Of a stretch of 64,000 nt of DNA, positions 1 through 8,435 are shown piece after piece. A program made the translations under genes and the position numbers. Below the pieces are notes generated by a model, which ran no database searches, had not been told where the DNA came from, and was given only the letters and a program-made list of their open reading frames with translations. The DNA lies in the NCBI RefSeq assembly GCF_028657945.1, contig NZ_CP059693.1:248001-312000 (forward strand), read 5' to 3'. Every line of letters starts with the position of its first letter. The stretch's first letter is position 1. Source of the stretch: Thalassomonas haliotis. Its GTDB lineage: Bacteria; Pseudomonadota; Gammaproteobacteria; Enterobacterales; Alteromonadaceae.

Positions 1-155
1 GTTAGTATGCTGTCAAAGGCACTGACTTTAGTGTCCAGCGACTGATAGGCGGTAATTTTATTCTGGGCAAGGGTTTGCTGTATTTGGTATTGCCTATCTA
101 AACCAGAGCGCTCGGCGCTGACCAGTTGAGAAGCAAAAGAAGCCGCATCTATCAT
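1..155 (-). CDS. fliD: Flagellar filament cap protein FliD (N-terminal part)
   Basis: Partial gene cut by the left window edge; only the first 51 codons are visible. The N-terminus starts MIDAASFASQLVSAER and continues with a heptad-like helix rich in Q, D and L. This is the pattern of the FliD N-terminal coiled-coil (LVxAER/LVxADR followed by an amphipathic helix). FliD caps the growing filament and promotes flagellin folding. It lies directly downstream of flagellin on the same strand, as fliD does in lateral flagellar loci. The start is the ATG complementary to 153-155. The identification rests on the short N-terminal motif and position. Confidence 0.75.
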   Translation of the reverse strand, partial: MIDAASFASQLVSAERSGLDRQYQIQQTLAQNKITAYQSLDTKVSAFDSIL

Positions 156-207
156 AAAACCTCCGGCGAACCCTGTGTGATTCCAGCATCCGCGATTAAC
201 GTCACAT

Positions 208-264
208 TAAAAATAAAAATAAAAATAAAAATAAAAATAAAAATAAAAATAAAAATAAAAAAAA
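208..264. repeat. Perfect hexanucleotide repeat (TAAAAA)9
   Basis: Nine uninterrupted TAAAAA units occupy 208-261, with As continuing to 264. The tract lies between the flagellin stop and the fliD start, about 53 bp upstream of fliD. On the transcribed minus strand it reads as repeated TTTTTA and merges with the T-tract of the flagellin terminator. Such tracts can slip during replication. A unit change would alter fliD promoter or leader spacing but not a reading frame. Confidence 0.95.
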
Positions 265-301
265 GCACCGGCAGCTTGATTGGGAGTAGGACCGCCGGTA
301 C
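265..301 (-). terminator. Rho-independent terminator after flagellin
   Basis: An inverted repeat pairs ACCGGC (267-272) with GCCGGT (294-299), with partial extension on both sides. On the minus strand it is followed immediately by a T-rich run supplied by the hexanucleotide repeat. It sits 16 bp beyond the flagellin stop codon. The loop of about 21 nt is larger than usual. Confidence 0.55.
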
Positions 302-316
302 TTGACGCGTAAAAAA

Positions 317-1348
317 TTAACGCAGTAAGCTGGTTACCATGCCGCTGATCTGGTTGGCATTACTTAATACCGACATACCAGATTGCATCAACATTTGGTT
401 CTTGGTCATGCTTGAAGACTCAGAAGCAAAGTCGGCATCCATGATACGGCCTTTAGATAACTCGATGTTTTGGTTCATGTTGCCTAAGTTATTGATGGTG
501 TGGTCTAAACGGTTGATTGACGCACCGAACTGACCGCGTAAGTCACCAACTTCAGCCAGCAGGCTATCAAGATTATCCATAGCAGCCAGGGCCATGGTCT
601 CATTGCTGGTACCGGCAACGACTGTGATGGTATCGGTAGCCGAGTCGTAGCTTTGAGTGTCGTAGTTGTTACCGGCATTGGTAATGGTGTCTTCATCATT
701 GAAGATGGCGCCTAAGGTATCAACACGGGCTGAGATATCGTTGATTAAATCTGAAACATCAACATTCATACGCTCGGAAGTAGAAGCACCGATTTGGAAG
801 TTCAAACCGCCGCCTGCTGCGAAACCGGCCTGGTTAGAGAAAGTAACAACACCTGCATCTAAGGTTGAAGCAGTACCCGGAGCACCGGCAACAGCGGCAG
901 TACCTGCGGTAGCCGCAGTACCTGTGCTGTCAAATAATTTGTTGCCTGAACCGTATTCTGTGTTACCTAAAATGTTACCCAGCTCTGCTTTTAACTGCTG
1001 GAATTCGTCGTTTAATGACTTACGCTCAGTATCGCCGTTGGTGCTGTTAGATGCTTGCGTAGCAAGATCTTTCATGCGGTGCGTGATGTTAGTGATTTCG
1101 TCAAATGCGCCTTCACCGGTTTGCAACATAGAAATTGCATCTTGTGCATTACGCATAGCAACTTGCTGACCGTTAGACTGAGACTGTAAACGTACCGCGA
1201 TTTGCAGGCCGGCAGCGTCATCTGCTGCTGAGTTAATACGCAGACCAGTACCTAAACGCTCCATAGCGGTAGATAACATGCTGTTGGTTTTACCTAACTG
1301 GTTTTGTGTTACCAGGGAGGCGTAGTTAGTGTGAATTGATAAAGCCAT
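317..1348 (-). CDS. lafA: Lateral-type flagellin
   Basis: Flagellin of 343 residues, the filament subunit exported by the flagellar type III system. The conserved N-terminal D0/D1 region begins [20 protein letters not shown] and includes [22 protein letters not shown]. The conserved C-terminal helices run from about residue 265 and end in a typical terminal Leu-Leu-Arg. The central region (about 145-260) is Ala/Gly/Thr-rich and short, as in lateral flagellins. An AGGAG ribosome site precedes the start. A sigma-28-like element lies about 155 bp upstream and a terminator follows. Assignment as lateral rather than polar comes from the surrounding lafK-type gene set. Confidence 0.92.
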   Translation of the reverse strand: MALSIHTNYASLVTQNQLGKTNSMLSTAMERLGTGLRINSAADDAAGLQIAVRLQSQSNGQQVAMRNAQDAISMLQTGEGAFDEITNITHRMKDLATQASNSTNGDTERKSLNDEFQQLKAELGNILGNTEYGSGNKLFDSTGTAATAGTAAVAGAPGTASTLDAGVVTFSNQAGFAAGGGLNFQIGASTSERMNVDVSDLINDISARVDTLGAIFNDEDTITNAGNNYDTQSYDSATDTITVVAGTSNETMALAAMDNLDSLLAEVGDLRGQFGASINRLDHTINNLGNMNQNIELSKGRIMDADFASESSSMTKNQMLMQSGMSVLSNANQISGMVTSLLR

Positions 1349-1504
1349 GTGGCATTCTCCTAATGTTACTTAAGCACAACATGTGCTTTGGTTGATTGAG
1401 CCGGGAATAATTGCCGGCTAGCGCATTCGTCAATGAACTAACCAGGGTTAACTTATTCAGTGACTCAGAGCCAAGTGGATGTACTACTTGGTTGCTACTA
1501 GAAG

Positions 1505-1533
1505 AAAGCGACAAGCTTTTGTGGATACTTAAA
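1505..1533 (-). promoter_or_regulatory. Sigma-28-like promoter of flagellin
   Basis: On the minus strand the element reads TTTAAG, a 15-nt spacer, then GTCGCTTT. It resembles the flagellar sigma-28 pattern TAAA-N15-GCCGATAA. The identical -35 and -10 sequences at the identical spacing occur before flgM (13,442-13,470), which makes chance unlikely. It implies a leader of about 150 nt before the flagellin start. Confidence 0.55.
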
Positions 1534-1851
1534 TTTTTTTTGATCTTTTTTATTTTTTGTTAAATATCAGCTTAAAGGCGGTGCCGATATTTACGGTATT
1601 ACTGGTTAAGGTATCGGTGATCAGGGTAAAGTTTATGTCGGATATTGGTTCCCGGAGCCGTTAGCTGACATCTTGTCCAGGTTGCAGGGCACCAGGTTTG
1701 CGGCATGCCTGCAGCAACCGTCGCTCACTGAAAACAGTGCTGCCTATGAAGTGTGGTTTAGTAAGTTTTTAATAAAAGGCTCCGTTTAGGTGATTAGGTT
1801 GCGGGCAAATGAAGGAAAAAATAAATGATATTTTATTGGCTTAACGGGGGG
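1534..1851. other. Intergenic region without a supportable gene
   Basis: Gap between the flagellin promoter and the end of the flg operon. On the plus strand a frame from 1610 to 1789 is open for about 60 codons and looks protein-like, but it has no start codon and an in-frame stop just upstream at 1607. It may be a gene remnant, but no family is recognised. Nothing else is visible. Confidence 0.4.
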
Positions 1852-1886
1852 CCGGCTCAGGTGCTGCGAAAATTTACCTGAGCTGG
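1852..1886 (-). terminator. Inverted repeat at the end of the flg operon
   Basis: An 11-bp stem pairs CCGGCTCAGGT (1852-1862) with ACCTGAGCTGG (1876-1886), with one G-T pair and a 13-nt loop. It lies just beyond the last gene of the flg operon. No clean T-run follows on the minus strand, so it may act as a weak or Rho-assisted terminator or an mRNA 3' end stabiliser. Confidence 0.4.
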
Positions 1887-1898
1887 CGGCAGGTATTT

Positions 1899-2912
1899 TT
1901 AGCTTTTTTTCTTAAGCAGGGCCACTGTGGTGTCGCGGGAAACGTTGGCCTGGGCCAGCAGGGCGGTCAGGCGGCTGCCAAAATCTCCCTGCTGCAAAGC
2001 CTGGCCGACTTGCTGCTGTACTGAGCTGATGTCGATATTGGGCAGGGAGGTTTGTGCGTCCTGGCTGATTTGCCCGATAAAGTGGCGTACCTGGGCGATG
2101 GTATTTTTAGTCTTGCTCTTGAGCTGTTTGACCGCACTGAGGATTTCATCCGGCTGGTCGTTTTCTATGATTTTCGCCAGTTCGCTTAAGTCGCTGCCCT
2201 GGGGCAGTAATTTCACCGGTACCGGGTTGCCCGCCGGGATCCTGATGCCTTCACCGGAAAATAATACCGGTTCTTCCAGCATACGCTGCTGCTCTGCCGG
2301 TAAACTCAATACCAGTTTCTGCCCGGCAGTGGTGCTGGCGGAGATTTTTAACGGCGACAGTGCCCGGTTAATATTGTCGAGCATCTCTTTTGGCTGGCCG
2401 TAAGCCGGTAAATGAAAGCTGACGGATTTGCCGGCGGCGGGGATCACCAGGTTAACGGTTTCCGCCGCTTTTGGCGTCAACAGGTCAATATTGCCTAGCT
2501 GATATTCTTTTTGATCCCCCTGGGCATTAAGCAATTTGGGCTGTAATGCGCCGCTGAGGTTATGGCTGACTTTGGCTTCTAGCTGGCGTATTTGATCGGC
2601 GGTTTGCTGGGGATGGCGGACATTGGTTTTGCTGCTCTGGCCGACATTGAGCAGGGCGCGGTATACTTGGGTCAGGCTGCGCTCGGCGCCCTGGGCCTGG
2701 CTATGTTTATTTTGCAACTGGCCGATAGTGGACCACATTTGAAAGCGTCCGGTATCGACCCTGGCCAGTCCTGACCGGCTTTCCGTCCCGGTCCGGGCAT
2801 CGCTCTTATTGACCTGGCTCAGCGCCGCGGCTTTATTGTTTGCCGTCGATAGTGGTTGGGCAGCGCTATTTTCTTTGGCGCCTGTCAGGTTAAGTTGCTG
2901 TAATAATTTCAT
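1899..2912 (-). CDS. Uncharacterised protein, last gene of the lateral flg operon
   Basis: Protein of 337 residues starting 2 bp after flgL, so almost certainly co-transcribed with it. There is no signal peptide or membrane segment. The first 110 residues are Gln/Ser/Ala-rich and probably flexible. Residues about 150-210 (NIDLLTPKAAETVNLVIP, then EMLDNINRALSPLKISAS) resemble the 'IN' motif found in flagellins and hook-associated proteins, where an Ile-Asn sits inside a beta-rich insert. The C-terminus is helical and Lys-ending. Position and style suggest a secreted or filament/hook-associated component, or a hook-length regulator. I do not recognise the family and the motif match is by eye. 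Confidence 0.7.
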   Translation of the reverse strand: MKLLQQLNLTGAKENSAAQPLSTANNKAAALSQVNKSDARTGTESRSGLARVDTGRFQMWSTIGQLQNKHSQAQGAERSLTQVYRALLNVGQSSKTNVRHPQQTADQIRQLEAKVSHNLSGALQPKLLNAQGDQKEYQLGNIDLLTPKAAETVNLVIPAAGKSVSFHLPAYGQPKEMLDNINRALSPLKISASTTAGQKLVLSLPAEQQRMLEEPVLFSGEGIRIPAGNPVPVKLLPQGSDLSELAKIIENDQPDEILSAVKQLKSKTKNTIAQVRHFIGQISQDAQTSLPNIDISSVQQQVGQALQQGDFGSRLTALLAQANVSRDTTVALLKKKS

Positions 2913-2914
2913 AA

Positions 2915-3811
2915 TTAGAGCTGATCAAACAGGTTAAGCTGGTTGACCTTGATGTAAACCTGCTGGGTGGCCTGTAAGGCCAGTTCCGCCTGGGTCAACT
3001 GCATGGATGCCTGGCCGTAGTCCAGGGATTCCAGCTCCAGCTGCAGGGTCTGGCCGTAGAGTTCGATATCGTTATTGGTGAGTTCTACCTTGTCCAAACT
3101 GTTGATACGGCCGCCGACTTCGGTCAGCAATTTCAGGTTGCCGGTAATGCTGGTATCCAGGCTGGTGAGCATATTGGTGACATCGTTGCCTACGCTGCCG
3201 GTCTGGGTATTGAGGGTGTTGATAAAGTCATCCAGGTCCTGGAAAAAATCACCGCCGTTAAAAAAGACATCCTGGACATCAAAATTTGAGGTGACCTGGA
3301 CCCCGGAAGAAACGCTGATCTGGCGCGGCAGGTTATCGCCGTCATAGGAATAAGCCCCGGCGACCGGGCCGGAAATTGGTGCAGTTTCAACTTCAGAGCC
3401 GGAAAACAGGTATTTGCCGTTACTGCCTTTGGCGTTGGCGGTATCCATTAAGGCATCTTTGAGGGATTGCATTTCTGCTGCCAATGCCTGGCGCTCAGAC
3501 AAGCCATAGGCGCCGTTACCGGCTTCCAGGGTGAGATCCCTGAGTTTGAGCAAGGTATCCGACATACTGGAGATATAGGTTTCGGCGCTGCCCAGCTGGC
3601 GGCGGGCGTTGCTGATATTGCTGTTGTACTGCTCGATATTGGCCTGTTCTTTTTTCAGCGCCATCAGCTGTACCGTACCCAGGGCGTCGTCGGAGGGTTT
3701 AAGGATTTTTTTCCCTGTGGCCATTTGCTGGCTGATATTGGAAAAGTTTACCGACCCCCGCTGGAAGCCGTCCATCATAAGTTGTTGTAACTGACCTGTG
3801 CTGACTCTCAT
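2915..3811 (-). CDS. flgL: Hook-filament junction protein FlgL (HAP3)
   Basis: FlgL of 298 residues, joining the hook-associated ring to the filament. The flagellin-like N-terminal domain contains NISQQMATGKKILKPSDDALG, the hallmark of FlgL, where flagellins have [11 protein letters not shown]. The C-terminal helix (ASMQLTQAELALQATQQVY) is typical. It follows flgK with a 70-bp gap, whereas most neighbours are tightly packed. Its length is at the short end for the family, as in lateral systems. Confidence 0.92.
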   Translation of the reverse strand: MRVSTGQLQQLMMDGFQRGSVNFSNISQQMATGKKILKPSDDALGTVQLMALKKEQANIEQYNSNISNARRQLGSAETYISSMSDTLLKLRDLTLEAGNGAYGLSERQALAAEMQSLKDALMDTANAKGSNGKYLFSGSEVETAPISGPVAGAYSYDGDNLPRQISVSSGVQVTSNFDVQDVFFNGGDFFQDLDDFINTLNTQTGSVGNDVTNMLTSLDTSITGNLKLLTEVGGRINSLDKVELTNNDIELYGQTLQLELESLDYGQASMQLTQAELALQATQQVYIKVNQLNLFDQL

Positions 3812-3881
3812 GATGTTTCCTTTATTCGCTGTTTTTCATTAAAAATAAAACTCAAAAATACCTGAACTGCTACCTGTTATG

Positions 3882-5213
3882 CTAAAACATCGACAGCAGG
3901 GTATTGAACAATTGTTGTGAGGCGCTGACCACTTTGGCATTAGCCTGGTAGGACTGCTGGTATTGGATCAGGGACATTGCCTCTTCATCCAGGTTGACGG
4001 CGCTGACACTGTCTCTTTGTGCCAGGGCATCGGCGGCGATGCTTTGACTGGCCTGGGCTTCGGCTCCCGCCTGACCGCTTTGAATGGCCAGGGTGCCCAC
4101 CAGGGAGTTGTAGGTATCGTAATGGCCGTCTTTAAGGGCGATGATCTGGGATAAATTGCTGTTATCGCCCGGGCCCGCGCCTGTTGCGCCCAGGGCAAGA
4201 TCTTCCGGGGCAAAGCCTGCTGAAATGCTCAGGCTGCCGGCGGGATCCAACGGGTTATAGTCAAACATAGGGTTACCGGCGCCGGGGACGGCATTGATAT
4301 CCTGGCCCAAGGCCAGCTGGTTATTGATATCGTCGGCAAGGTCTTGTGCCAGCTGGTTTAAACTGGCTTCTGTGCTATCGAGAATATTGGTTTCATAAGA
4401 CAAGATACCGCCGAGTTCGCCGCCGATATCGCCGCTGAAGGAAAAGGCCTGTCCCGCCAGGTTAACCTGGTAGTTGCTGCCGGTTCTGGACAGACTGGCG
4501 GCGCTCGACCCCAATACCAGCGGCTGGCCGCCGGTCATGGAGAGGGTGTAGGAGCCGTTTTCCATACGCGCCACTTCGACATCCATGAGTTTGGACAGGG
4601 TACTTACCGTTTCATCTCTTTGATCCAGCAGTGCGGAAACATTGGCCCCCTGGGCGGTACCGTCGACAATTTCCTGGTTCAGGGTGGCGACTTCACTGAA
4701 CAGACTGTTGGCCATTTCCAGCATGCCGTCTGCCTGCTCTTCAATTTGCACCCGCTGGATATCCAGGTTGGCGGCCAGGGAATTAAATTTTTGCGTTAAC
4801 GCTTCGGCGGAAGAAATAATCAACTGGCGCGGTGCAATACTGCTGGGTTCGGCGGAAGCGGAATTAAAAGCATTGAATAAATCGTCCATGCCGGCCGCCA
4901 GGCTGAGGTTTTCGTTGGCCAGCAGCTGCTCGGTGACGCCGAGATAATCGCTATAGGCCTGGTTAAAGCCGTAACTGGAATTGCTGCGCCATAGGTTATT
5001 ATTGAGATAATCGTCGGTAATACGGTTGATGGCAGAAACTTCCACCCCGGAGCCGCTGGACAGGGAATTATTGCTGTTGCTGATCAGGGCGCTGTTCACG
5101 GTTTGCTGGCGGGTGTAACCGGCAACATTGCTGTTGGCGATGTTATTACTGACAACATTTAAGGCAATTTGTGAGGCGGTTAACCCTGATAAACCATTAC
5201 TCAACATACTCAT
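3882..5213 (-). CDS. flgK: Hook-associated protein FlgK (HAP1)
   Basis: FlgK of 443 residues, the first junction protein between hook and filament. The N-terminus (LSNGLSGLTASQIALNVVSN, then NNIANSNVAGYTRQ) carries the rod/hook-type motif. The C-terminus (SLIQYQQSYQANAKVVSASQ, then QLFNTLLSMF) is the canonical FlgK/FlgE ending. The central region is shorter than in enteric FlgK (about 550 residues), consistent with a lateral-type protein. It begins 3 bp after flgJ. Confidence 0.93.
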   Translation of the reverse strand: MSMLSNGLSGLTASQIALNVVSNNIANSNVAGYTRQQTVNSALISNSNNSLSSGSGVEVSAINRITDDYLNNNLWRSNSSYGFNQAYSDYLGVTEQLLANENLSLAAGMDDLFNAFNSASAEPSSIAPRQLIISSAEALTQKFNSLAANLDIQRVQIEEQADGMLEMANSLFSEVATLNQEIVDGTAQGANVSALLDQRDETVSTLSKLMDVEVARMENGSYTLSMTGGQPLVLGSSAASLSRTGSNYQVNLAGQAFSFSGDIGGELGGILSYETNILDSTEASLNQLAQDLADDINNQLALGQDINAVPGAGNPMFDYNPLDPAGSLSISAGFAPEDLALGATGAGPGDNSNLSQIIALKDGHYDTYNSLVGTLAIQSGQAGAEAQASQSIAADALAQRDSVSAVNLDEEAMSLIQYQQSYQANAKVVSASQQLFNTLLSMF

Positions 5214-5216
5214 AGC

Positions 5217-5693
5217 TTATGAGGCTCCGGATTTATTAATCTTATTTATGGTATTTACTTGCAACAACGGTTGACGAAATGCGTCATTGCTTACTTCCTG
5301 ATTAGCGACCGTATTGGCAGCAGACTTTAATTCGTTGTCGCTTTTATTTTGCCTTTGTTCTTCAGCCGGCTTGGCTTCCCCGGTTTGTTTTGCCGGAGAC
5401 AGCTGTTTCACCATGGCATCGGCGATACCGATGGAACCTTTGTTGATCATTGCCATGGTCAGCTGGCCGTCGTACATATCCCGGTACATACGCTCCTGCT
5501 TGCTCGAACCCAGCGACTCTTCATCGCTGAGGGCGTCGCTGGCGCTGCGCATGCTTTTTAACACCATTTGCAGGAACAGGGTTTCGAACTGATCCGCCGC
5601 CTGTTCCAGGCCTTCGGCTTTGTTGGTGTTTTCCTTGATACTGTTGATTGCCTTGGGATCCAGGTAAATCCCGGCGTCGGTTATTTTAGTCAT
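5217..5693 (-). CDS. flgJ: Rod-binding protein FlgJ, short form without muramidase domain
   Basis: Protein of 158 residues matching only the N-terminal rod-binding half of FlgJ: AADQFETLFLQMVLKSMRSA, then MYRDMYDGQLTMAMINKGSIGIADAMVKQL. The peptidoglycan hydrolase domain of enteric FlgJ (total about 310 residues) is absent. The tail after residue 115 is Gln/Ser/Asn-rich. Short FlgJ proteins are known from lateral flagella and alphaproteobacteria, where cell-wall opening depends on a separate hydrolase. The ATG overlaps the stop of the small ORF that follows flgI (TAATG). Confidence 0.88.
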   Translation of the reverse strand: MTKITDAGIYLDPKAINSIKENTNKAEGLEQAADQFETLFLQMVLKSMRSASDALSDEESLGSSKQERMYRDMYDGQLTMAMINKGSIGIADAMVKQLSPAKQTGEAKPAEEQRQNKSDNELKSAANTVANQEVSNDAFRQPLLQVNTINKINKSGAS

Positions 5694-5785
5694 TAAATAA
5701 CGTCCAATTCTGCTGCTAAAGATCCCGCTTCATGCCGGGGTTGTTGATAATATGGGAGCATTAACTCATCCGGTATTTTTATCAT
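5693..5785 (-). CDS. 30-residue chimeric ORF: FlgJ-like head joined to FlgI-like tail
   Basis: The start overlaps the flgI stop and the stop overlaps the flgJ start, both as TAATG, so the ORF is positioned for translational coupling. It begins MIKIPDEL, similar to FlgJ's MTKITDAG, and ends HEAGSLAAELDVI, against FlgI's [13 protein letters not shown]. It therefore looks like a diverged tandem copy of the flgI/flgJ junction. Whether a peptide is made is unknown. The preserved frame and perfect overlaps are notable, but this may be a decaying duplication scar. Confidence 0.5.
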   Translation of the reverse strand: MIKIPDELMLPYYQQPRHEAGSLAAELDVI

Positions 5786-6918
5786 TAAATCACCACTAGC
5801 TCTGCTTCCAGAGACCCGGCTTCATGCAGGGATTGTAAAATCGACATCAGATCATCCGGCGCAGCGCCTAAGCTGTTGATCGCTTTAACAATCACATCAA
5901 GCGAAGTGCCTTCTGGCCAGACAAACATAGGATTTTCGCCTTTTTCGATATAAATTGAGGACTCCGGTGTGGTCACGGTATTGCCCTGGCCAAACGCATT
6001 GGGCTGGCTGACATTGCTGCTCTCAACGATAGTCACGGTTAAATTGCCGTGGCTGACGGCGGCTTTTCTGACTTTGACATTGGCGCCCATGACTACGGTG
6101 CCGGTGCGGCTGTTAAATACTACCCTCTGCTTGCTGCGGCCCAGTTCCACTTCGATTTCTTCGAGCATAGACATAAAGGTGACCCTTTGCCTGGCATCTG
6201 TGGGGGCGGCGACCGCGACCCTATGTTGGCCCTGGGCGCGGGCGACATCCGGACCGAACAGATCATTGATGGCCACTTCGATGTTGCGGGCGGTTTTAAA
6301 ATTTGGCCGTTTTAAGTTGAGGATCACGTCTTTTTGCTCGATAAAATCCGAACCGATTTCCTGCTCGACAATGGCGCCGTTAGGGATAGTGCCTGTGGTC
6401 GGGGTATTGACGGTAATAGACGAACCTGAAGTGCCCTGTGCCTTGATGCCGCCCACCACCAGGTTACCCTGGGCGGTAGCATAAATCTGGCCGTCTAAAC
6501 CTTTTAACGGTGTTAGCAGCAAAGTGCCGCCGCGCAGGCTTTTGGCATCGCCGATGGAAGAGACAGTGACATTAACCAGCTGGCCTTTACCCGCCTGGGG
6601 CATAATATCTGCAGTTACGGTGACCGCGGCGACATTTTTCAGTTTCGGGTTGGTTCTGTCGTCCAGGGTGACACCGAACTGCTGCAACATGTTGACCATG
6701 GACTGGCTGGTGAATTTCACCTGGTTTTTATCGCCGGTGCCGTCCAGGCCAACCACCAGGCCGTAACCCACCAGCTGGTTTTTTCTCAGTCCCTGGATAT
6801 CTGTGATGTCCAACAACATCCTGGCCGGTTTGGCGTGGGCAACTTTTACCTGTGACAGCAGCAATAACCCGGAGAAGAGCAGAAGAAAAGCGCATAGTTT
6901 TTTCATGTTAATTTTCAC
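5785..6918 (-). CDS. flgI: Flagellar P-ring protein FlgI
   Basis: FlgI of 377 residues, forming the periplasmic P ring around the rod. A Sec signal peptide covers roughly residues 1-29 ([15 protein letters not shown], ending VAHA). The mature part shows [20 protein letters not shown], then [14 protein letters not shown] and [28 protein letters not shown], all diagnostic. It ends [20 protein letters not shown]. Length is normal for the family. It follows flgH by 9 bp. Its last 13 codons are echoed in the small ORF before flgJ. Confidence 0.96.
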   Translation of the reverse strand: MKINMKKLCAFLLLFSGLLLLSQVKVAHAKPARMLLDITDIQGLRKNQLVGYGLVVGLDGTGDKNQVKFTSQSMVNMLQQFGVTLDDRTNPKLKNVAAVTVTADIMPQAGKGQLVNVTVSSIGDAKSLRGGTLLLTPLKGLDGQIYATAQGNLVVGGIKAQGTSGSSITVNTPTTGTIPNGAIVEQEIGSDFIEQKDVILNLKRPNFKTARNIEVAINDLFGPDVARAQGQHRVAVAAPTDARQRVTFMSMLEEIEVELGRSKQRVVFNSRTGTVVMGANVKVRKAAVSHGNLTVTIVESSNVSQPNAFGQGNTVTTPESSIYIEKGENPMFVWPEGTSLDVIVKAINSLGAAPDDLMSILQSLHEAGSLEAELVVI

Positions 6919-6927
6919 TTATCGAGC

Positions 6928-7608
6928 CTAAAAGGGGAACCAGCCGCTGTTGAAGAAACGCGACAGCCAGCCCTGCTGGTTGGCTTCTGCCAGGGCGCCG
7001 CGTCCGGCATAGGTAATGCGGGCGTCGGCAATGCGCTGTGAACTGATGCGGTTGGCGCGGTCAACATCTTCTACCCGGATAAGTCCGGTCAGGCGGATAT
7101 ATTCGTCTCCCTGGTTGAGCTTGATCCACTTTTCGCCGTTGATGCGTAACGCGCCGGTATCCAGGACCTCGGCGACGGTCACGGTAATGGCGCCGGTCAG
7201 GGTGTTTTGCTGGCTGGCGCTGGAGCTGCCGTTAAAGCTGCGGTTGCTGCCTATACCGAAACTGCCGCTTTCATTGGTGTTGGGAAATGCTGCGCTGTAG
7301 GTGCCGCTGGTATCGCTGGTTTTGCCGATATCGGTATCGGCTTTTTTACTGGACTGGGTTTCTTCATCTAACATCACGGTCAGGATATCGCCGACCCCGT
7401 AGGCGCGTCTGTCCTGGAACATATTCAGTAACTTGGCATTTTGCAATAAGCTGCCGTCTTTTGCTTTAGGCGCTGCACTTGCTTGCGCCTTGGTTACCGT
7501 AGGTTGCCATTGCCTTTCCCCCGGCTGTGGCTGCGCGGGATGATAGCCACCGGCGCAAGCGGTAAGGAAAAGCAGCCCAAAGATGATAGTGAAACGTTTA
7601 GCCAGCAT
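6928..7608 (-). CDS. flgH: Flagellar L-ring lipoprotein FlgH
   Basis: FlgH of 226 residues, the outer-membrane L ring. The N-terminus is a lipoprotein signal with lipobox LTAC at residues about 15-18, giving a lipidated cysteine. The core shows MFQDRRAYGVGDILTVMLDE, ALRINGEKWIKLNQGDEYIRL, then GLIRVEDVDRANRISSQRIA, a diagnostic FlgH signature, and it ends with the family's GWLSRFFNS-type tail. It lies 12 bp after flgG. Confidence 0.95.
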   Translation of the reverse strand: MLAKRFTIIFGLLFLTACAGGYHPAQPQPGERQWQPTVTKAQASAAPKAKDGSLLQNAKLLNMFQDRRAYGVGDILTVMLDEETQSSKKADTDIGKTSDTSGTYSAAFPNTNESGSFGIGSNRSFNGSSSASQQNTLTGAITVTVAEVLDTGALRINGEKWIKLNQGDEYIRLTGLIRVEDVDRANRISSQRIADARITYAGRGALAEANQQGWLSRFFNSGWFPF

Positions 7609-7620
7609 TAAAAGCTCCTT

Positions 7621-8406
7621 TTATAGTGCCTGGCTGATGAATTTCAGCATCTGATCTGAGGCGGAGACTACCTTGGCATTCATTTCATAGGCGCGCTGGG
7701 TAGAGATCATATCCACCATCTCTTCCACTACGCTGACGTTTGAGCCTTCCAAAGTGAATTGTTTCAGCTGTCCGAGGGAGTCTTCCCCGGCAACCCCTTC
7801 AATCGGCTCGCCGGTGGAGCCGGTGGCGACATATAAATTGCTGCCGATGGCTTCGAGTCCGGAGGGGTTGGCGAAATTCACTAAAGTGATCTGGCCGATT
7901 TCCTGCGGATTGACTTCACCTGCCTGCAGGGCGCTGACAATGCCGTCGCTGCCGACGGTAATACTGACAGTGTTTTCCGGGATCTGGATGTTGGGCACCA
8001 GCGGCAGGCCGTCGCCGTTAACGATTTCGCCGTCTGAATTCAAGTTAAACTGGCCGTTGCGGCTGTAGGCAAGCTCGCCGGTTAGTTGTTCTACCTGGAA
8101 AAAGCCTTTGCCGACAATGGCCAGATCCAGCTCCTGCCCGGTATTGGCAAAGGTACCTGAAGTGAAAACCTTTTGCGTCCCCAGGATACGGACACCGTTA
8201 CCCACCTGGATGCCGGTTGGAATTTCATTTTGCTGATCTGCCTGGGCGCCCGGTTGGCGCTGGATGTCATAAAACAAATCTGAGAAAGCAACCCGGTCAC
8301 GTTTAAAACCTGTGGTATTCACGTTGGCCAGGTTATTGGAAATAGAGGTCATCTTGGCATCTTGTGCCGCTAAACCGGTTTTGCTTACCCATAATGCTGA
8401 GTTCAT
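7621..8406 (-). CDS. flgG: Distal rod protein FlgG
   Basis: FlgG of 261 residues, the distal axial rod subunit. The N-terminus (MNSALWVSKTGLAAQDAKM, then ISNNLANVNTTGFKRDR) has the rod signature with the FlgG-type KTGL segment. The C-terminus (STQRAYEMNAKVVSASDQML) is the canonical FlgG end. Length agrees with the family (about 260). It follows flgF with a 29-bp gap. Confidence 0.96.
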   Translation of the reverse strand: MNSALWVSKTGLAAQDAKMTSISNNLANVNTTGFKRDRVAFSDLFYDIQRQPGAQADQQNEIPTGIQVGNGVRILGTQKVFTSGTFANTGQELDLAIVGKGFFQVEQLTGELAYSRNGQFNLNSDGEIVNGDGLPLVPNIQIPENTVSITVGSDGIVSALQAGEVNPQEIGQITLVNFANPSGLEAIGSNLYVATGSTGEPIEGVAGEDSLGQLKQFTLEGSNVSVVEEMVDMISTQRAYEMNAKVVSASDQMLKFISQAL

Positions 8407-8435
8407 AGTGATTCCTTAATTCTTAATGCCGGGTG

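Noticed and set aside
666-1169. 167-codon frame antisense to flagellin
   Set aside because: Shadow of the flagellin coding frame with repetitive composition; no start context and no function.
1610-1789. Protein-like plus-strand frame (includes YVGYWFPEPLADIL) in the flagellin-flg gap
   Set aside because: No start codon, an in-frame stop directly upstream and no recognisable family; could be a remnant but not strong enough for a gene call.
3812-3881. Junction duplication in the flgK-flgL gap
   Set aside because: No recognisable copy of the flgK end or flgL start could be found.
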